Shown: positions 37,424 to 46,949, counted from the stretch's first letter. The stretch is DNA of 64,000 bases from Danxiaibacter sp048498555 (GCA_048498555.1 JBEHXT010000003.1:434001-498000); one strand, 5' to 3'. Notes: generated by a model not told the origin, from the letters alone. Numbers and translations: made by a program.

Positions 37424-37530
37424 CTCCGCGAAGCTTCCGAACTTCGTGGTCTTACTCTATCGCTTGTAGCAATTGATCGCGTCGCCGGAAACGATAGAGT
37501 AAGACTGCGGAACCTGGCGATTTCGCAGAG
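37424..37530. repeat. Inverted repeat between response regulator and GH2 genes
   Basis: Arms at 37424-37462 and 37492-37530 are imperfect 39-bp reverse complements, with cttactctatcg and cgatagagtaag as the perfect inner parts. The arm sequence is shared with the 434-bp repeat near 18 kb (gcgatagagtaa block and tccgcgaag block). It lies between convergent genes and could act as a two-way terminator. Confidence 0.75.
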
Positions 37531-37540
37531 CGTATAATGT

Positions 37541-40492
37541 CTACTTATTATAAGGTTCTACAACAATATTATATTCTCCGTTACCCAACAGGTTCTCATC
37601 AAACTCAATCGTAACCGTTTTGCTTTCCCCTTTTAACAGTGTGAAATAATTGTCATTCATCACCGCAGGTAAAATTCTTTCGCCATCACTTTTTCTAAAC
37701 GCCTGCACATGCACTGCAAATGCAACTGACTTATTTGAATTGGCTACTGTCGCCAATATAACGGCTTTGCCCGTTGATTTTAGAATGCTCGATGAAACTT
37801 TTACAGTTGCTTTGGGCAGTGAGTTTAAAGCTGTATAATCATTTGGCTTCGTACTGCGCCAGTAAAAATTATCACTTAATAAATCCCCTTTTTTGTTTTT
37901 AAGGGAAAGCTTGACGAAATGCACAGCAGACAAACCACTTTCAACCTTTTTGCTACTAAACACCTGCATTTCATACAGTGAATAACCCCATTGTGTTGCC
38001 CTTTTTATGCCAAGCATTTTAATGTATCGTGCAGTTACAGGCTTAAACTTAATAGTTTCAGCTCCACCTTTACCATCTGTTGTTGCATAAACATCCTGCC
38101 AGCTTGTAGTATCAGTAGCAACTTGCAGTTTGTAGGTTTTCGCATAAGCCGTTTCCCAATTCAACACAACGCTTCCAACTTCCGTCGGCCGGCCAAGATC
38201 AACATAAATCCATTCATTGTCATTTGATCTGCTGGTCCAACGGCTGGATGTATTATTATCCACGATACATTCCGCGGGCTCATATTCCCCGGGAGAAGAT
38301 GATGCTACAACAGACTTTCTATACGCCAGGTTGTCCATCACAAAATCAACCTTAAAGCAAGGCGTGGATGCGTTTGATGGCACGTCTACCGTCAATGTTT
38401 TTGAGTACTTTTTCTGCAGCATTCCATCCATATTATATACCTGTGCTTCAGCGATAAGATCATTAAGGTTGTTAGAACTTGTATTAATTACGTTCACCGC
38501 GTTGTCGGCAGGATTCATTTGTATATGAACCGGCTCGCAGGCTTTTTTTACTCCCCAATAGGCGCCATTAAGGTCATAGTAATAATCATATGTCTGCCAC
38601 ACAAAAGATGGATAGGCAGACTGGCTCATCCAGGTCATTACACCAGAAGCATCATTCCACATATTGTGTTGCCAACCTTCAAACAATGCTTTATTGGTTT
38701 CTATATTCAATAGTTGAGCTTTGCGGCAGAAGTCCTCGATACCTGTAGCCTTACCATAACGTGTGTTCAGCGATTTTTCATAAATATCCGGGCCACCATT
38801 AGCAGCAGATTTTCCAAAGAAATGTTTGTTCCACATTTCATTTCTCGGCCACCAGTCTTTTTCCGGCATAAATTTCCTGAAGCTCTCAAAAGTTGTAAAT
38901 ACAGCAGTTCCTATTTCTGTGCGGAATCCCCAGCCCCTGTTGCCTCCAAAGCCACCGGGATACTTCGTAAAATACCAATCCGTTGGAAAGTTTGCCCACG
39001 GTCCGCTTCCCGTTAACGCATCACTATGTGAATTGGGCTGATACCATCTGTCGCTGTTGTCAAATGTTTTCACATCTTCACGTAACCAGCCATTCAGCGG
39101 TGGCAAAGGATAGCCTTCATTGTCGCCGCACCATACGGCAATGCTTGGATGATTGCGTAATCGCTTTATCTTCTCAACTGCATTCAAATTAAACGCCATT
39201 ACATCATCCGGGAGGTTAGGATGTGAGTTCAACCAAAAATCATCCCACACCAGCATACCATATTTATCGCAGGCATCATAAAATTCTTCATCTGTAACAG
39301 AACCGATCCAGTTGCGGATCATATTCATGTTCATTTCTTTGTGCAACTTTACTTTCGTATCATATTCATCCCCACGGCAACGCAGTAAATATTCACTCAT
39401 GCCCCAGTTGCCACCTTTTACATAGATGCGCTCTCCGTTAACATAGATATGAAATACACTTCCAACCGTATCATATTTATATTCTCTTATTCCGAAATTG
39501 ATCCGCTTGCTGTCTGAAGTATCGCTTCCTACAACATATCTGATATCGCATGTATACAAATTAGGATCGCCATATCCATTTGGCCACCACAGTTTTGGAT
39601 GGTTAATAATGAGTTCTTTATAATGAGTAGAATCAAAACCCAGATTAATTGTCTGACCAGATTTGATCTCAACTTTTTTATGCAACTGAATATTACCGGG
39701 ATTAATCGTTACAATACATTCGCCTTTTGCATCTTTCAAGCCTGTATTGGATAAATCAAATTTCAGGTCGATAATGCCCTTATCTTTTGAAGGAACGGTT
39801 GTGCGGATCCACGGATCAAGCAATGTAACACATCCCGTAACTGATAGATATACATCATCTGTAATACCCGACAATAAACCAGGAACAGATGGCATCCAGT
39901 CCCAGCCATCACTTGAAATGTAAGTGGGGCTCTGATGATTGGCTATCGGCAACTGCGGATACTGTACCAACACAGCCAACACATTCTGTTCATTTTCTTT
40001 TACAACATTCGTGACATTAAATTTGCCGCGATGCATAAAGCCATCGATCAGCCCCAAACGAACGCCATTCAGAAATATTTCGCCCTTGCGGTTAATACCT
40101 TCAAAATTCAGCCAGATCTGCTTATTATTATCTGCGACCGGCGTTGCAAAAGTTGTTCTGTACCAAAAGTTTTTATTGTATTTGGATTTATCAACCTGGT
40201 AAATATTGTCGCCGTAATTCGGATCTTTTTCAATTCCTGCATTTACATAAGAAGTAAACACAGTTCCCGGCACAACCGCATTCACCCAATTGCCATCAGT
40301 GTAATTGGCTGAATACATTTTCACACTATCTGTTCTTACTTCATCCTGCGCCTTTACTTTCCACTGGATCGCTTTATTCTCGCTGTTTAAAGAGATCTTC
40401 TGCTGCGCCTGCGCACATATCGTTCCAGCTAATAACGTCAGTAGCATTTCCATTTTAAGTGCCATCACTAAAAATTGTTTCCAGTTAGTCAC
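37541..40492 (-). CDS. GH2 glycosidase (exo-beta-glucosaminidase / endo-beta-mannosidase type) with inserted F5/8C domain
   Basis: 983 residues with a signal peptide ending AQAQ; a second ATG at 40465 is possible. GH2 sugar-binding, Ig-like and TIM-barrel domains are present: KGGNWGMSEYL, RNWIGSV, the acid/base Glu in WCGDNEG near residue 458 and the nucleophile-type Glu in TEIG near 525. This pattern fits the GH2 branch of exo-beta-D-glucosaminidases and mannosylglycoprotein endo-beta-mannosidases. An F5/8-type C (CBM32-like) module at about 720-842 is placed inside a C-terminal Ig-like domain rather than at the end. With GH92 and GH38 enzymes nearby, cleavage of a beta-mannosyl or GlcNAc-linked core is the likely job. 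The GH38 gene is divergent, sharing a 236-bp promoter region. Confidence 0.88.
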   Translation of the reverse strand: MTNWKQFLVMALKMEMLLTLLAGTICAQAQQKISLNSENKAIQWKVKAQDEVRTDSVKMYSANYTDGNWVNAVVPGTVFTSYVNAGIEKDPNYGDNIYQVDKSKYNKNFWYRTTFATPVADNNKQIWLNFEGINRKGEIFLNGVRLGLIDGFMHRGKFNVTNVVKENEQNVLAVLVQYPQLPIANHQSPTYISSDGWDWMPSVPGLLSGITDDVYLSVTGCVTLLDPWIRTTVPSKDKGIIDLKFDLSNTGLKDAKGECIVTINPGNIQLHKKVEIKSGQTINLGFDSTHYKELIINHPKLWWPNGYGDPNLYTCDIRYVVGSDTSDSKRINFGIREYKYDTVGSVFHIYVNGERIYVKGGNWGMSEYLLRCRGDEYDTKVKLHKEMNMNMIRNWIGSVTDEEFYDACDKYGMLVWDDFWLNSHPNLPDDVMAFNLNAVEKIKRLRNHPSIAVWCGDNEGYPLPPLNGWLREDVKTFDNSDRWYQPNSHSDALTGSGPWANFPTDWYFTKYPGGFGGNRGWGFRTEIGTAVFTTFESFRKFMPEKDWWPRNEMWNKHFFGKSAANGGPDIYEKSLNTRYGKATGIEDFCRKAQLLNIETNKALFEGWQHNMWNDASGVMTWMSQSAYPSFVWQTYDYYYDLNGAYWGVKKACEPVHIQMNPADNAVNVINTSSNNLNDLIAEAQVYNMDGMLQKKYSKTLTVDVPSNASTPCFKVDFVMDNLAYRKSVVASSSPGEYEPAECIVDNNTSSRWTSRSNDNEWIYVDLGRPTEVGSVVLNWETAYAKTYKLQVATDTTSWQDVYATTDGKGGAETIKFKPVTARYIKMLGIKRATQWGYSLYEMQVFSSKKVESGLSAVHFVKLSLKNKKGDLLSDNFYWRSTKPNDYTALNSLPKATVKVSSSILKSTGKAVILATVANSNKSVAFAVHVQAFRKSDGERILPAVMNDNYFTLLKGESKTVTIEFDENLLGNGEYNIVVEPYNK

Positions 40493-40728
40493 TTAATTAT
40501 CTGCAAACCTCAAAACATAAAAAAGAATTTGGTGATGGAGGAAAACGGCTGCTAAGGTTACTATGATAAGCCTGTTTAACAGCAGGCAAACTCATAAGCC
40601 AGCGATCCTTAACAACACAACATCAGTTCACGTATATGCAGCTTACCCCTGAACATGTTGCTTTTCCCGGTGTTAAGCAATCAGGTTCATCAAACACGGT
40701 ATCTGCAGTTTTTATTTAAAGCAAGTTT

Positions 40729-43266
40729 GTGAAAAAAATATACAGAGCGTTATTGTCCGTTTTTCTTTTGTCCGGCGTTTGCAACAATCTTCCCGCGCAG
40801 ACGAGCTATTTTGTTGATGGTTTCCACGGTGGCATATATGGCCATTATCCTTTGTGGGTCACTAAATTTATGACAGACACATTGCAGCACTACAAAGATT
40901 GGAAAATTAACCTGGAGATTGAGCCAGAGACATGGGATACCGTGGCATTGAAGGATCCATCCAACTACGCAGCGTTTCAAAAGCTGTTGAACAACTCAGA
41001 ATGCCCCGTTGAATATGTTAACCCTGCTTACGGGCAAAGTTATTTGTACAACATTTCAGGAGAAAGCATTATCAGGCAATTTCAGTACGGCATGCGAAAA
41101 TTGAAACAACATTTTCCTTCCATCACTTTCACTACTTACTCATCAGAAGAGCCTTGCTTCACTAGTGCCCTTCCTCAAATATTGAAATCACTGGGTTTCA
41201 AATATGCCTCTTTAAAAAATCCCAATACTTGCTGGGGTGGTTATGTAAGGGCATACGGCGGGGAATCATTGAACTGGATTGGCCCTGACGGAACTTCCAT
41301 CTTAACCGTGCCACGTTATGCATCAGAGGGGTTTCAACAAAAATCTACCTGGCAAACAACTGCCTGGAACAATTCACACGAATACATTAATGCTGCCATT
41401 CAACAAGGCATTGCTGATCCGGTTGGCATGTGTCTGCAGGATGCAGGCTGGAAGAATGGCCGCTGGCTGGGAAAAAACACATCGGCAGCACGTTATACTA
41501 ACTGGCGCGACTATTTTAACCTGATAGAGAAAAAGCAAAATGTTGAAGACTGGCGCGTTTCGCAGGAAGACATACAAGTGAGCCTTGTTTGGGGATCGCA
41601 GGTATTACAACGAATTGCTCAAGAGGTTAGGCGCGCGGAAAACAAGATTACAATGGCTGAAAAAGCCGCTGCACTTGCAAAACTTTATGCGAATGTGCCT
41701 TATCCGGAAAAAGCATTTGACGAAGCATGGCGAACGTTGATGCTTGCACAGCATCATGATTGTTGGATTGTTCCATACAACAAGCAAAAATGGGGCACAT
41801 GGACGGATAATGTAAAGGTATGGACCGGCAATACCATCTCCGTCAGTGAAAAAATTATTCAACAATCATTACAGGCACTAAACAAAACAACATCTAAACA
41901 GCAAAATATCCTTGTGTATAATGCAACTGCATTTAACAGAAACGAAATAGTTGAGGTTAAATTAACTCCTGGCACAAAACAAAACACGACTGCTTTTTCC
42001 AACAGTAATAACACACAGGTGGTTATCGGAAATGATTCATCCAGATCACTACTTGTTAGAATGCCTGCACCGGCATTAGGATATAGTGTACGCTCAACAT
42101 CTGGCAAGCACGGAGAGCCGATGCATGCAGCCACTATTCAACGATTATCGGATGGCACCTTTGCCATGGAAACGGATTTGTATAAACTGGTTATTAATCC
42201 GGCAGAAGGCGGACGTATTCAGCATCTCATTGCTAAAACATTGGGCGATAAGGACTTTGTAGATGCTAATAACACAAATGGTTTTAATACATTAAGAGGA
42301 AACTTCTTTACAGGGGGAGGTTTTAAAACAAGCAAAGCCACAAGCCCAAAAGTTACGATTATCGAAGACGGGCCTTTAAGGGTAGGATTGAAAATAGAAG
42401 GCACATTAGGTGCTACTAAGTTTATCCAAACCATTCGCTTAACACAAGGTGAACAATTAATTGACTGCTCTTTGCACCTGGATTATTCCGGAAGAACCGG
42501 CATTGGTGAAGACTTTAAACAACAAGGCGGATTCAATTTGACTGATCTGCACAAGGCATTTTACAACGATACATGCAAGCTTATAGCAACATTTCCTTTA
42601 AATCTTCAGCATCAAAAAGTGTACAAAGATGCACCGCTGGATGTTACCGAAAGCAAGCTGACAAATACGTTTTACAATAGCTGGGATAGCATTAAAAACA
42701 ACATCATCAACAATTGGGTAGATGTTACAGACGATGCCAACAACTATGGAATGGCCATTTTATCCGACCATGTAACGAGTTATTCTCATGGAACAACTTT
42801 TCCGCTGGCACTTACCATGCAATACGCGGGAGTAGGTTTGTGGGGAAGGGATTATTCTGTGGATGGGCCATCTGACATTCGCTATGCGTTACTGCCCCAT
42901 AAAGGCAAATGGGATGCAGCAGATTTAAACAATGAAACCATTAAATGGAATGAGCCTTTAACAGCATCACTCACCAATACCGCTAATAATTCATTGAAAT
43001 TTATTTCACATCTTGATTCGGGTGTTGCGGTATCTGCTATGTATTATCAAGGGGATGATCTTTATGTAAGATTGGTAAACAACGGTAGCAAACAGTTAAC
43101 ACATAAGGTTTCTTTTAACTGCCGTGCCGATGAAGTTGATCTGGTGGAGTTGAATAATGCAGTCGCAAGGAAGATTAAAAATGAGAAAAATGAAAAAGTG
43201 GCTATTGAATGTGAAATACCAGTGTTTGGAATCAGGACAGTGAGACTGACAAGAGCGAGGATGTAA
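40729..43266 (+). CDS. GH38-like alpha-mannosidase, divergent
   Basis: 845 residues from a GTG start at 40729, directly at a signal peptide (MKKIYRALLSVFLLSGVCNNLPAQ). The N-terminal domain starts with a GFHGGIYGHYP motif and EIEPETWD in place of the usual HxHxD metal motif. LMLAQHHDCW near residue 340 is the GH38 middle-domain hallmark, and ILVYNATAFNRNEIV plus YKLVINPAEGGRIQHL mark the C-terminal beta-sandwich domains. The Asp nucleophile motif of class II mannosidases is not obvious; acidic residues occur in SSEEP near 138. Family membership is good, but activity and linkage are uncertain. It shares an intergenic region with the divergent GH2 gene and probably belongs to the same regulon. 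Confidence 0.82.
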   Translation: MKKIYRALLSVFLLSGVCNNLPAQTSYFVDGFHGGIYGHYPLWVTKFMTDTLQHYKDWKINLEIEPETWDTVALKDPSNYAAFQKLLNNSECPVEYVNPAYGQSYLYNISGESIIRQFQYGMRKLKQHFPSITFTTYSSEEPCFTSALPQILKSLGFKYASLKNPNTCWGGYVRAYGGESLNWIGPDGTSILTVPRYASEGFQQKSTWQTTAWNNSHEYINAAIQQGIADPVGMCLQDAGWKNGRWLGKNTSAARYTNWRDYFNLIEKKQNVEDWRVSQEDIQVSLVWGSQVLQRIAQEVRRAENKITMAEKAAALAKLYANVPYPEKAFDEAWRTLMLAQHHDCWIVPYNKQKWGTWTDNVKVWTGNTISVSEKIIQQSLQALNKTTSKQQNILVYNATAFNRNEIVEVKLTPGTKQNTTAFSNSNNTQVVIGNDSSRSLLVRMPAPALGYSVRSTSGKHGEPMHAATIQRLSDGTFAMETDLYKLVINPAEGGRIQHLIAKTLGDKDFVDANNTNGFNTLRGNFFTGGGFKTSKATSPKVTIIEDGPLRVGLKIEGTLGATKFIQTIRLTQGEQLIDCSLHLDYSGRTGIGEDFKQQGGFNLTDLHKAFYNDTCKLIATFPLNLQHQKVYKDAPLDVTESKLTNTFYNSWDSIKNNIINNWVDVTDDANNYGMAILSDHVTSYSHGTTFPLALTMQYAGVGLWGRDYSVDGPSDIRYALLPHKGKWDAADLNNETIKWNEPLTASLTNTANNSLKFISHLDSGVAVSAMYYQGDDLYVRLVNNGSKQLTHKVSFNCRADEVDLVELNNAVARKIKNEKNEKVAIECEIPVFGIRTVRLTRARM

Positions 43267-43287
43267 TTGAAAATTGAGAAGGAAGAA

Positions 43288-43314
43288 GTTTTTGAACCAT
43301 ATAAGGCATATAAG
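43288..43314. repeat. 27-bp fragment matching the 434-bp tandem repeat
   Basis: This stretch is the exact reverse complement of 17633-17659 in the tandem repeat (the cttatatg-ccttatatgg-ttcaaaaac segment). It lies 22 bp after the GH38 stop and shows that this part of the repeat is dispersed in the genome. Confidence 0.8.
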
Positions 43315-43440
43315 GGCATTGAAGAGAAGAAAGCTGTTTTAATCGTTTGTAGTTATGGGAATACGTTGATCAAAGAATGAGATTAAAGAGAATCCATGTG
43401 ACAATACCGACGGACGGATTTAAACTAATAGGGAGAGTAA

Positions 43441-43479
43441 AAAAAACAAAAGCACGGGTCTCAGTGCTTTTGTTTTTTT
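43441..43479. terminator. Bidirectional terminator between GH38 and EamA genes
   Basis: Arms aaaaaacaaaagcac and gtgcttttgtttttt give a 15-bp stem with a small loop, T-rich on both strands, between convergent genes. Confidence 0.85.
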
Positions 43480-43526
43480 GTGGGAAAGAGAGAGTCGGAA
43501 TTCATTTTCCCGGGAAAACAGATTGC

Positions 43527-44444
43527 CTATTTTGACCTCACTTCAGTTGGTTTAAACAACAATCGCCGCTTTGGTTTGGAAATAAATCGCCATTTTATGT
43601 CCAACTCAGAAACGAGTGTGCCCAATAGAATTAATGCACCACCGATCCACAAACGCCATGACAATCCCTCGTCCAGTATCAACACCGCAGCAATGGCAGC
43701 GAACACGGGTTCAAACAAGTAGATAATCGCCACCTTTTCCGCTTTGATATAGCGTTGTGAAAGGTTGGAAATTGTATACATGTATGCAGTAGAAAAAATG
43801 GAACAGTAAATGATGCCTGTCCAAAATCCACCGGAAGATGGCAACCACTGCGCATTTCTGTCCACCAGTGCGATGCCAATCATGATCAATGTGCAGGTAC
43901 CAAACATCGGAACGATGGTTGGCAATATGTTGGCGCGCTCGTTATAGCGTTCTACTTTTATCAGGTAAACGGCAAAGCCGACTGCACCGATGATGGTATA
44001 TAAATCGCCCACACCGATTGTAAGGCTGGTTCTAACAGAGATGATAAACAAGCCGAGCAATGCAATCAGCGCCGCAATCCATACCTTCAGGTCGATCACA
44101 CTTTTATAGAAAACATGTTTAAGTACCGGAATAATAATCACGCTGATGCCTGCCACGAAAGCACATTGTGAGGCGGACGTATGTTTAATGCCTAAAGTTT
44201 GGAACCAGATGCCGAATGTAAGCGGTACGGCCAGCAACATACTGTCCAGTAAAACGGATTTAGTAATCCTGCTCAGTTGTTTGTACAACACACCCGCTAA
44301 TACAATTGTTGCCGCCAAAAAACGATACGCCAGGAATGTAGATTGCGATACCGTACCCATTGCCATCTTTGTAACGGGAAACGATATACCCCAAAAAGCA
44401 GTGCCCAACACCAACAAGCCCACCATCCAAAACTTTTTATCCAT
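43527..44444 (-). CDS. EamA/DMT-family inner-membrane transporter
   Basis: 305 residues from the ATG at 44444 (MDKKFWMVG); an eight-codon longer start is possible. Ten transmembrane helices arranged as two EamA repeats can be followed, with GTAFWGISFPVTKMAMG in the first and YLFEPVFAAIAAVLILDEGLSWRLWIGGALILLGTL at the end of the second, the typical drug/metabolite-transporter signature. The substrate is unknown. It is followed upstream by two GNAT acetyltransferase genes in the same direction (45 bp gap), with a divergent LysR regulator beyond, suggesting a small detoxification or metabolite-export unit. Confidence 0.9.
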   Translation of the reverse strand: MDKKFWMVGLLVLGTAFWGISFPVTKMAMGTVSQSTFLAYRFLAATIVLAGVLYKQLSRITKSVLLDSMLLAVPLTFGIWFQTLGIKHTSASQCAFVAGISVIIIPVLKHVFYKSVIDLKVWIAALIALLGLFIISVRTSLTIGVGDLYTIIGAVGFAVYLIKVERYNERANILPTIVPMFGTCTLIMIGIALVDRNAQWLPSSGGFWTGIIYCSIFSTAYMYTISNLSQRYIKAEKVAIIYLFEPVFAAIAAVLILDEGLSWRLWIGGALILLGTLVSELDIKWRFISKPKRRLLFKPTEVRSK

Positions 44445-44489
44445 GCTTTCTATTTTAAAAATTATCACACATCTTTATGTGCCTTGCTA

Positions 44490-45017
44490 TTATAATAAAG
44501 TCTTCTTCATCATTAGATCGGTTTGCTCGTCGCTGCCCAATTTGAACAGGTGTTTATCGAACACCGTAAGGCCGTTTTTTTCGTAGAAACGGATCGCCTT
44601 TTGGTTGTGCTCCCAAACACCCAGCCACATAAAATCAACTTTCTTTTCACACGCTATTTCGTGCGCCTTTTCAAATAATAGTCGTCCCACTTGCTTACCA
44701 TGACAGGAACTGATCACGTAAATCCGTTCAACCTCCAACGCATTGTCGCCTTGCTTCTCAGTTTGCGCATCACCTGTGTTTAATTTTAAGTATCCAACCA
44801 CTTTATCTCCTTCGTACGCGAAAAAAAATTGAGACTGCTTGTTATTCCATTCGGCGGTCAAAACCTCAAGTGATAATTTTTCCGATAGATACTTGTGCAT
44901 GTCTTCCTCGCTATTGTGCGCCGCAAAAGTTTCCGAGAACGTTTGGCGGCTGACTGATTGCAATGCCTGCATATCACCGGCTTCTACTCTTACAATAATT
45001 ATGTCTTCGTTTTTCAT
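44490..45017 (-). CDS. GNAT-family N-acetyltransferase
   Basis: 175 residues from the ATG at 45017; the frame extends two codons further to TTG. The GNAT fold is shown by the acetyl-CoA-binding motif A around ERIYVISSCHGKQVGRLLFEKA (residues about 80-105) and motif B around WLGVWEHNQKAIRFYEKNGL. It should transfer an acetyl group to an amine on a small molecule or protein. The gene lies between the EamA transporter and a second GNAT gene in what looks like one leftward transcript. The N-terminal part (SRQTFSETFAAHNSEEDMHKYL) resembles members annotated as spermidine or diamine acetyltransferase-like, but the substrate is not certain. Confidence 0.9.
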   Translation of the reverse strand: MKNEDIIIVRVEAGDMQALQSVSRQTFSETFAAHNSEEDMHKYLSEKLSLEVLTAEWNNKQSQFFFAYEGDKVVGYLKLNTGDAQTEKQGDNALEVERIYVISSCHGKQVGRLLFEKAHEIACEKKVDFMWLGVWEHNQKAIRFYEKNGLTVFDKHLFKLGSDEQTDLMMKKTLL

Positions 45018-45033
45018 CAACAATCTGTTTTAA

Positions 45034-45483
45034 TTAAAGTGGCAGCGTGAAGCGGACTTTGTTTTTCCCGATGCCGCCGATCCTTTTGTAAAATTTGATG
45101 GCACGTTCATTAAAATCCGGCGTCTGCCACTGCATATTAATACAGCCGGCTGCAATGCCCCTTGCTTTCACTTCTTCCAATAAACGTTGCCCGATACCGA
45201 AGCTTCGGTAGTCGTCTTCGAGATAGAGACAATCGAGGTAGATAAAACGGGCCGCATCCCAGGTTGAATAATCGAATGTATAAGTAGCATACCCAATTAC
45301 TTCGCCTTCTACCTCCGCCACGATACAGTTCAATTGTTTATGATCTGAAAACAGCGCGGTTGCTAATCGTTCTTTTTTACCTAAGGGATCGTAAGGTGCC
45401 TGTTCATATGCTGCGTGCAAAGCACAAAGCGTTATAAGCTTAGCCATATCACGTTCTTCGCATGCTCTGATGGTGTAATCCAC
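45034..45483 (-). CDS. GNAT-family N-acetyltransferase
   Basis: 149 residues with a GTG start at 45483. Motif A is YLDCLYLEDDYRSFGIGQRLLEEVKA (about 82-107), motif B is QTPDFNERAIKFYKRIGG. Sequence and length differ from the neighbouring GNAT, so this is not a recent duplicate. It is the first gene of the leftward group GNAT-GNAT-EamA, reading away from the LysR gene, so it is probably the direct regulatory target of that LysR protein. The substrate is unknown. Confidence 0.9.
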   Translation of the reverse strand: MDYTIRACEERDMAKLITLCALHAAYEQAPYDPLGKKERLATALFSDHKQLNCIVAEVEGEVIGYATYTFDYSTWDAARFIYLDCLYLEDDYRSFGIGQRLLEEVKARGIAAGCINMQWQTPDFNERAIKFYKRIGGIGKNKVRFTLPL

Positions 45484-45571
45484 TATGTTTATTTTCTCGG
45501 TGATCTATTGATTGTTATCTGAAGGCAAAACTAAGCGTATCTATGATGCTTAAAAATGCTAATTTCGATCA

Positions 45572-45596
45572 GAATGATGCATAAAACGCATCATTC
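45572..45596. promoter_or_regulatory. Palindromic LysR-type operator in a divergent promoter
   Basis: Perfect 9-bp arms gaatgatgc and gcatcattc are separated by 7 nt, 9 bp before the LysR start and 88 bp from the divergent GNAT start. A half site (atgatgct) recurs at 45543-45550. The layout is that of a LysR regulatory-binding site controlling both directions. Confidence 0.7.
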
Positions 45597-45604
45597 AAGT
45601 TTGT

Positions 45605-46468
45605 ATGACAACGCAACAAATCAGCTATTTCCTGGCCCTTGCGGAAACACTTCATTTTTGGGATACGTCTTATCAACTGCATATCACGCAGTCGGCCCTA
45701 AGCAGGCAAATCAAAGCGCTGGAAGATGAGCTGCAGGTAGAACTATTTAAACGCAGCAATAGAAAAGTGGAGTTGACGGCCGCTGGTAAATTTCTGCAAC
45801 AGCAATGGGCACCGCTGACGGAACAATTTCAGGCGACATTACACTATGCTCAAAAAATACATAAAGGTGAAGGTGGCAGCGTTGTCATTAATCATCCCGG
45901 CTCGATCAGCCACGACGTGTTGCCCGATTTACTCAGCCGCATTTCGACAACGTTTCCGGAGATCAAAATAGAATTACTACAAGTAAAGCATACGGATGAA
46001 TTTGTGTTGCTAAAAAATTTCAAGGTGGACCTGTGCTATAGCCGGCATTTGCACCAAGCAGATTTCTTGTCCTCCAAACTTGTCCGGCAGGATAGCCTTG
46101 CACTCGTTGTTCCGAAAGCACATCCGATCCGCAAGGTTTCGGATATCACTACAAATTCCTTAAAAGATGAACGGTTTATACTATCTACTTTAAGCACAGG
46201 AGAAGTGTATCAAACAAAAATCGACCAGGTTTTTTCGAAGTACGGTATTGAACCCGATATCCGTTTTGAATCGGACTTCGGCTCTGTGATTCTAAGCCTG
46301 GTAGAAAAAGGGCTGGGCATTTCGATCATCCCTCTTTCCTATTCTTATTCGAATCCACCCGGCGTCCGATTTATACAAATGCCGTTTGAGGTGCCACTAT
46401 ATCTGCATTGGCGAAAAAATGAAGAGAATAAGGTGATTAATCATGTGATGCAGTTGGCAGTAAAATAA
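45605..46468 (+). CDS. LysR-family transcriptional regulator
   Basis: 287 residues. The N-terminal winged helix-turn-helix (about 1-60) reads MTTQQISYFLALAETLHF followed by ITQSALSRQIKALEDELQVELFKRSNRKVELTAAG, a textbook LysR DNA-binding domain. The C-terminal periplasmic-binding-like effector domain (about 88-285) includes DLALVVP-type and GLGISIIPLSY segments. It is divergent from the GNAT-GNAT-EamA group and has a strong palindrome between, so it most likely regulates that group and itself. The effector is unknown. Confidence 0.95.
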   Translation: MTTQQISYFLALAETLHFWDTSYQLHITQSALSRQIKALEDELQVELFKRSNRKVELTAAGKFLQQQWAPLTEQFQATLHYAQKIHKGEGGSVVINHPGSISHDVLPDLLSRISTTFPEIKIELLQVKHTDEFVLLKNFKVDLCYSRHLHQADFLSSKLVRQDSLALVVPKAHPIRKVSDITTNSLKDERFILSTLSTGEVYQTKIDQVFSKYGIEPDIRFESDFGSVILSLVEKGLGISIIPLSYSYSNPPGVRFIQMPFEVPLYLHWRKNEENKVINHVMQLAVK

Positions 46469-46949
46469 GTAGACGGTGAGGTTAGGATCTGACAGATTTA
46501 ATGGGTAGCTATATCTTTAGCTTTACATGAGTTACGCTAACATATTAAACAACTCAAGGTTTACTTCTGCAAATGAAAAATCTCTTAAAAAACACGATCC
46601 TTTCTGTATTCATTACTCAAGGTATCAAAGCTTTGCACAACATGCGCTATTACAATAAAAGTGATTTCGCCGAAGGATTAAAACCAGGCTCAAATGCTTT
46701 AGGAGATCCTTTTTGTTGTTTTTTTATTTTCAATTTAACAACACACCATCAGCCGAAAAGTGGTTGACAGTACGAAGGATTTTTTATAGCTTTATCACCA
46801 AGCCTGGAATTGCTGCAATCATCAACACACCATTTATCCATCCTTATATAGTAGTTAGAATCAACGTTCAAAACAAACTGGAATAAGCATCTGCAGAAGC
46901 TTTTGTATCCTATGTTAATGAATACTTTATCAACCTAAAACTATATTAA
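46469..46949. other. Intergenic stretch without a supported gene
   Basis: 481 bp after the LysR gene. A 64-codon frame at 46573-46767 has no domain, no signal and no partner genes and is probably chance. I see no strong hairpin; the last 60 bp are AT-rich and probably hold the promoter of the next gene. Confidence 0.5.

Noticed and set aside
46573..46767. 64-codon rightward frame after the LysR gene
   Set aside because: No domain, signal peptide or conserved context; the composition looks like intergenic DNA.
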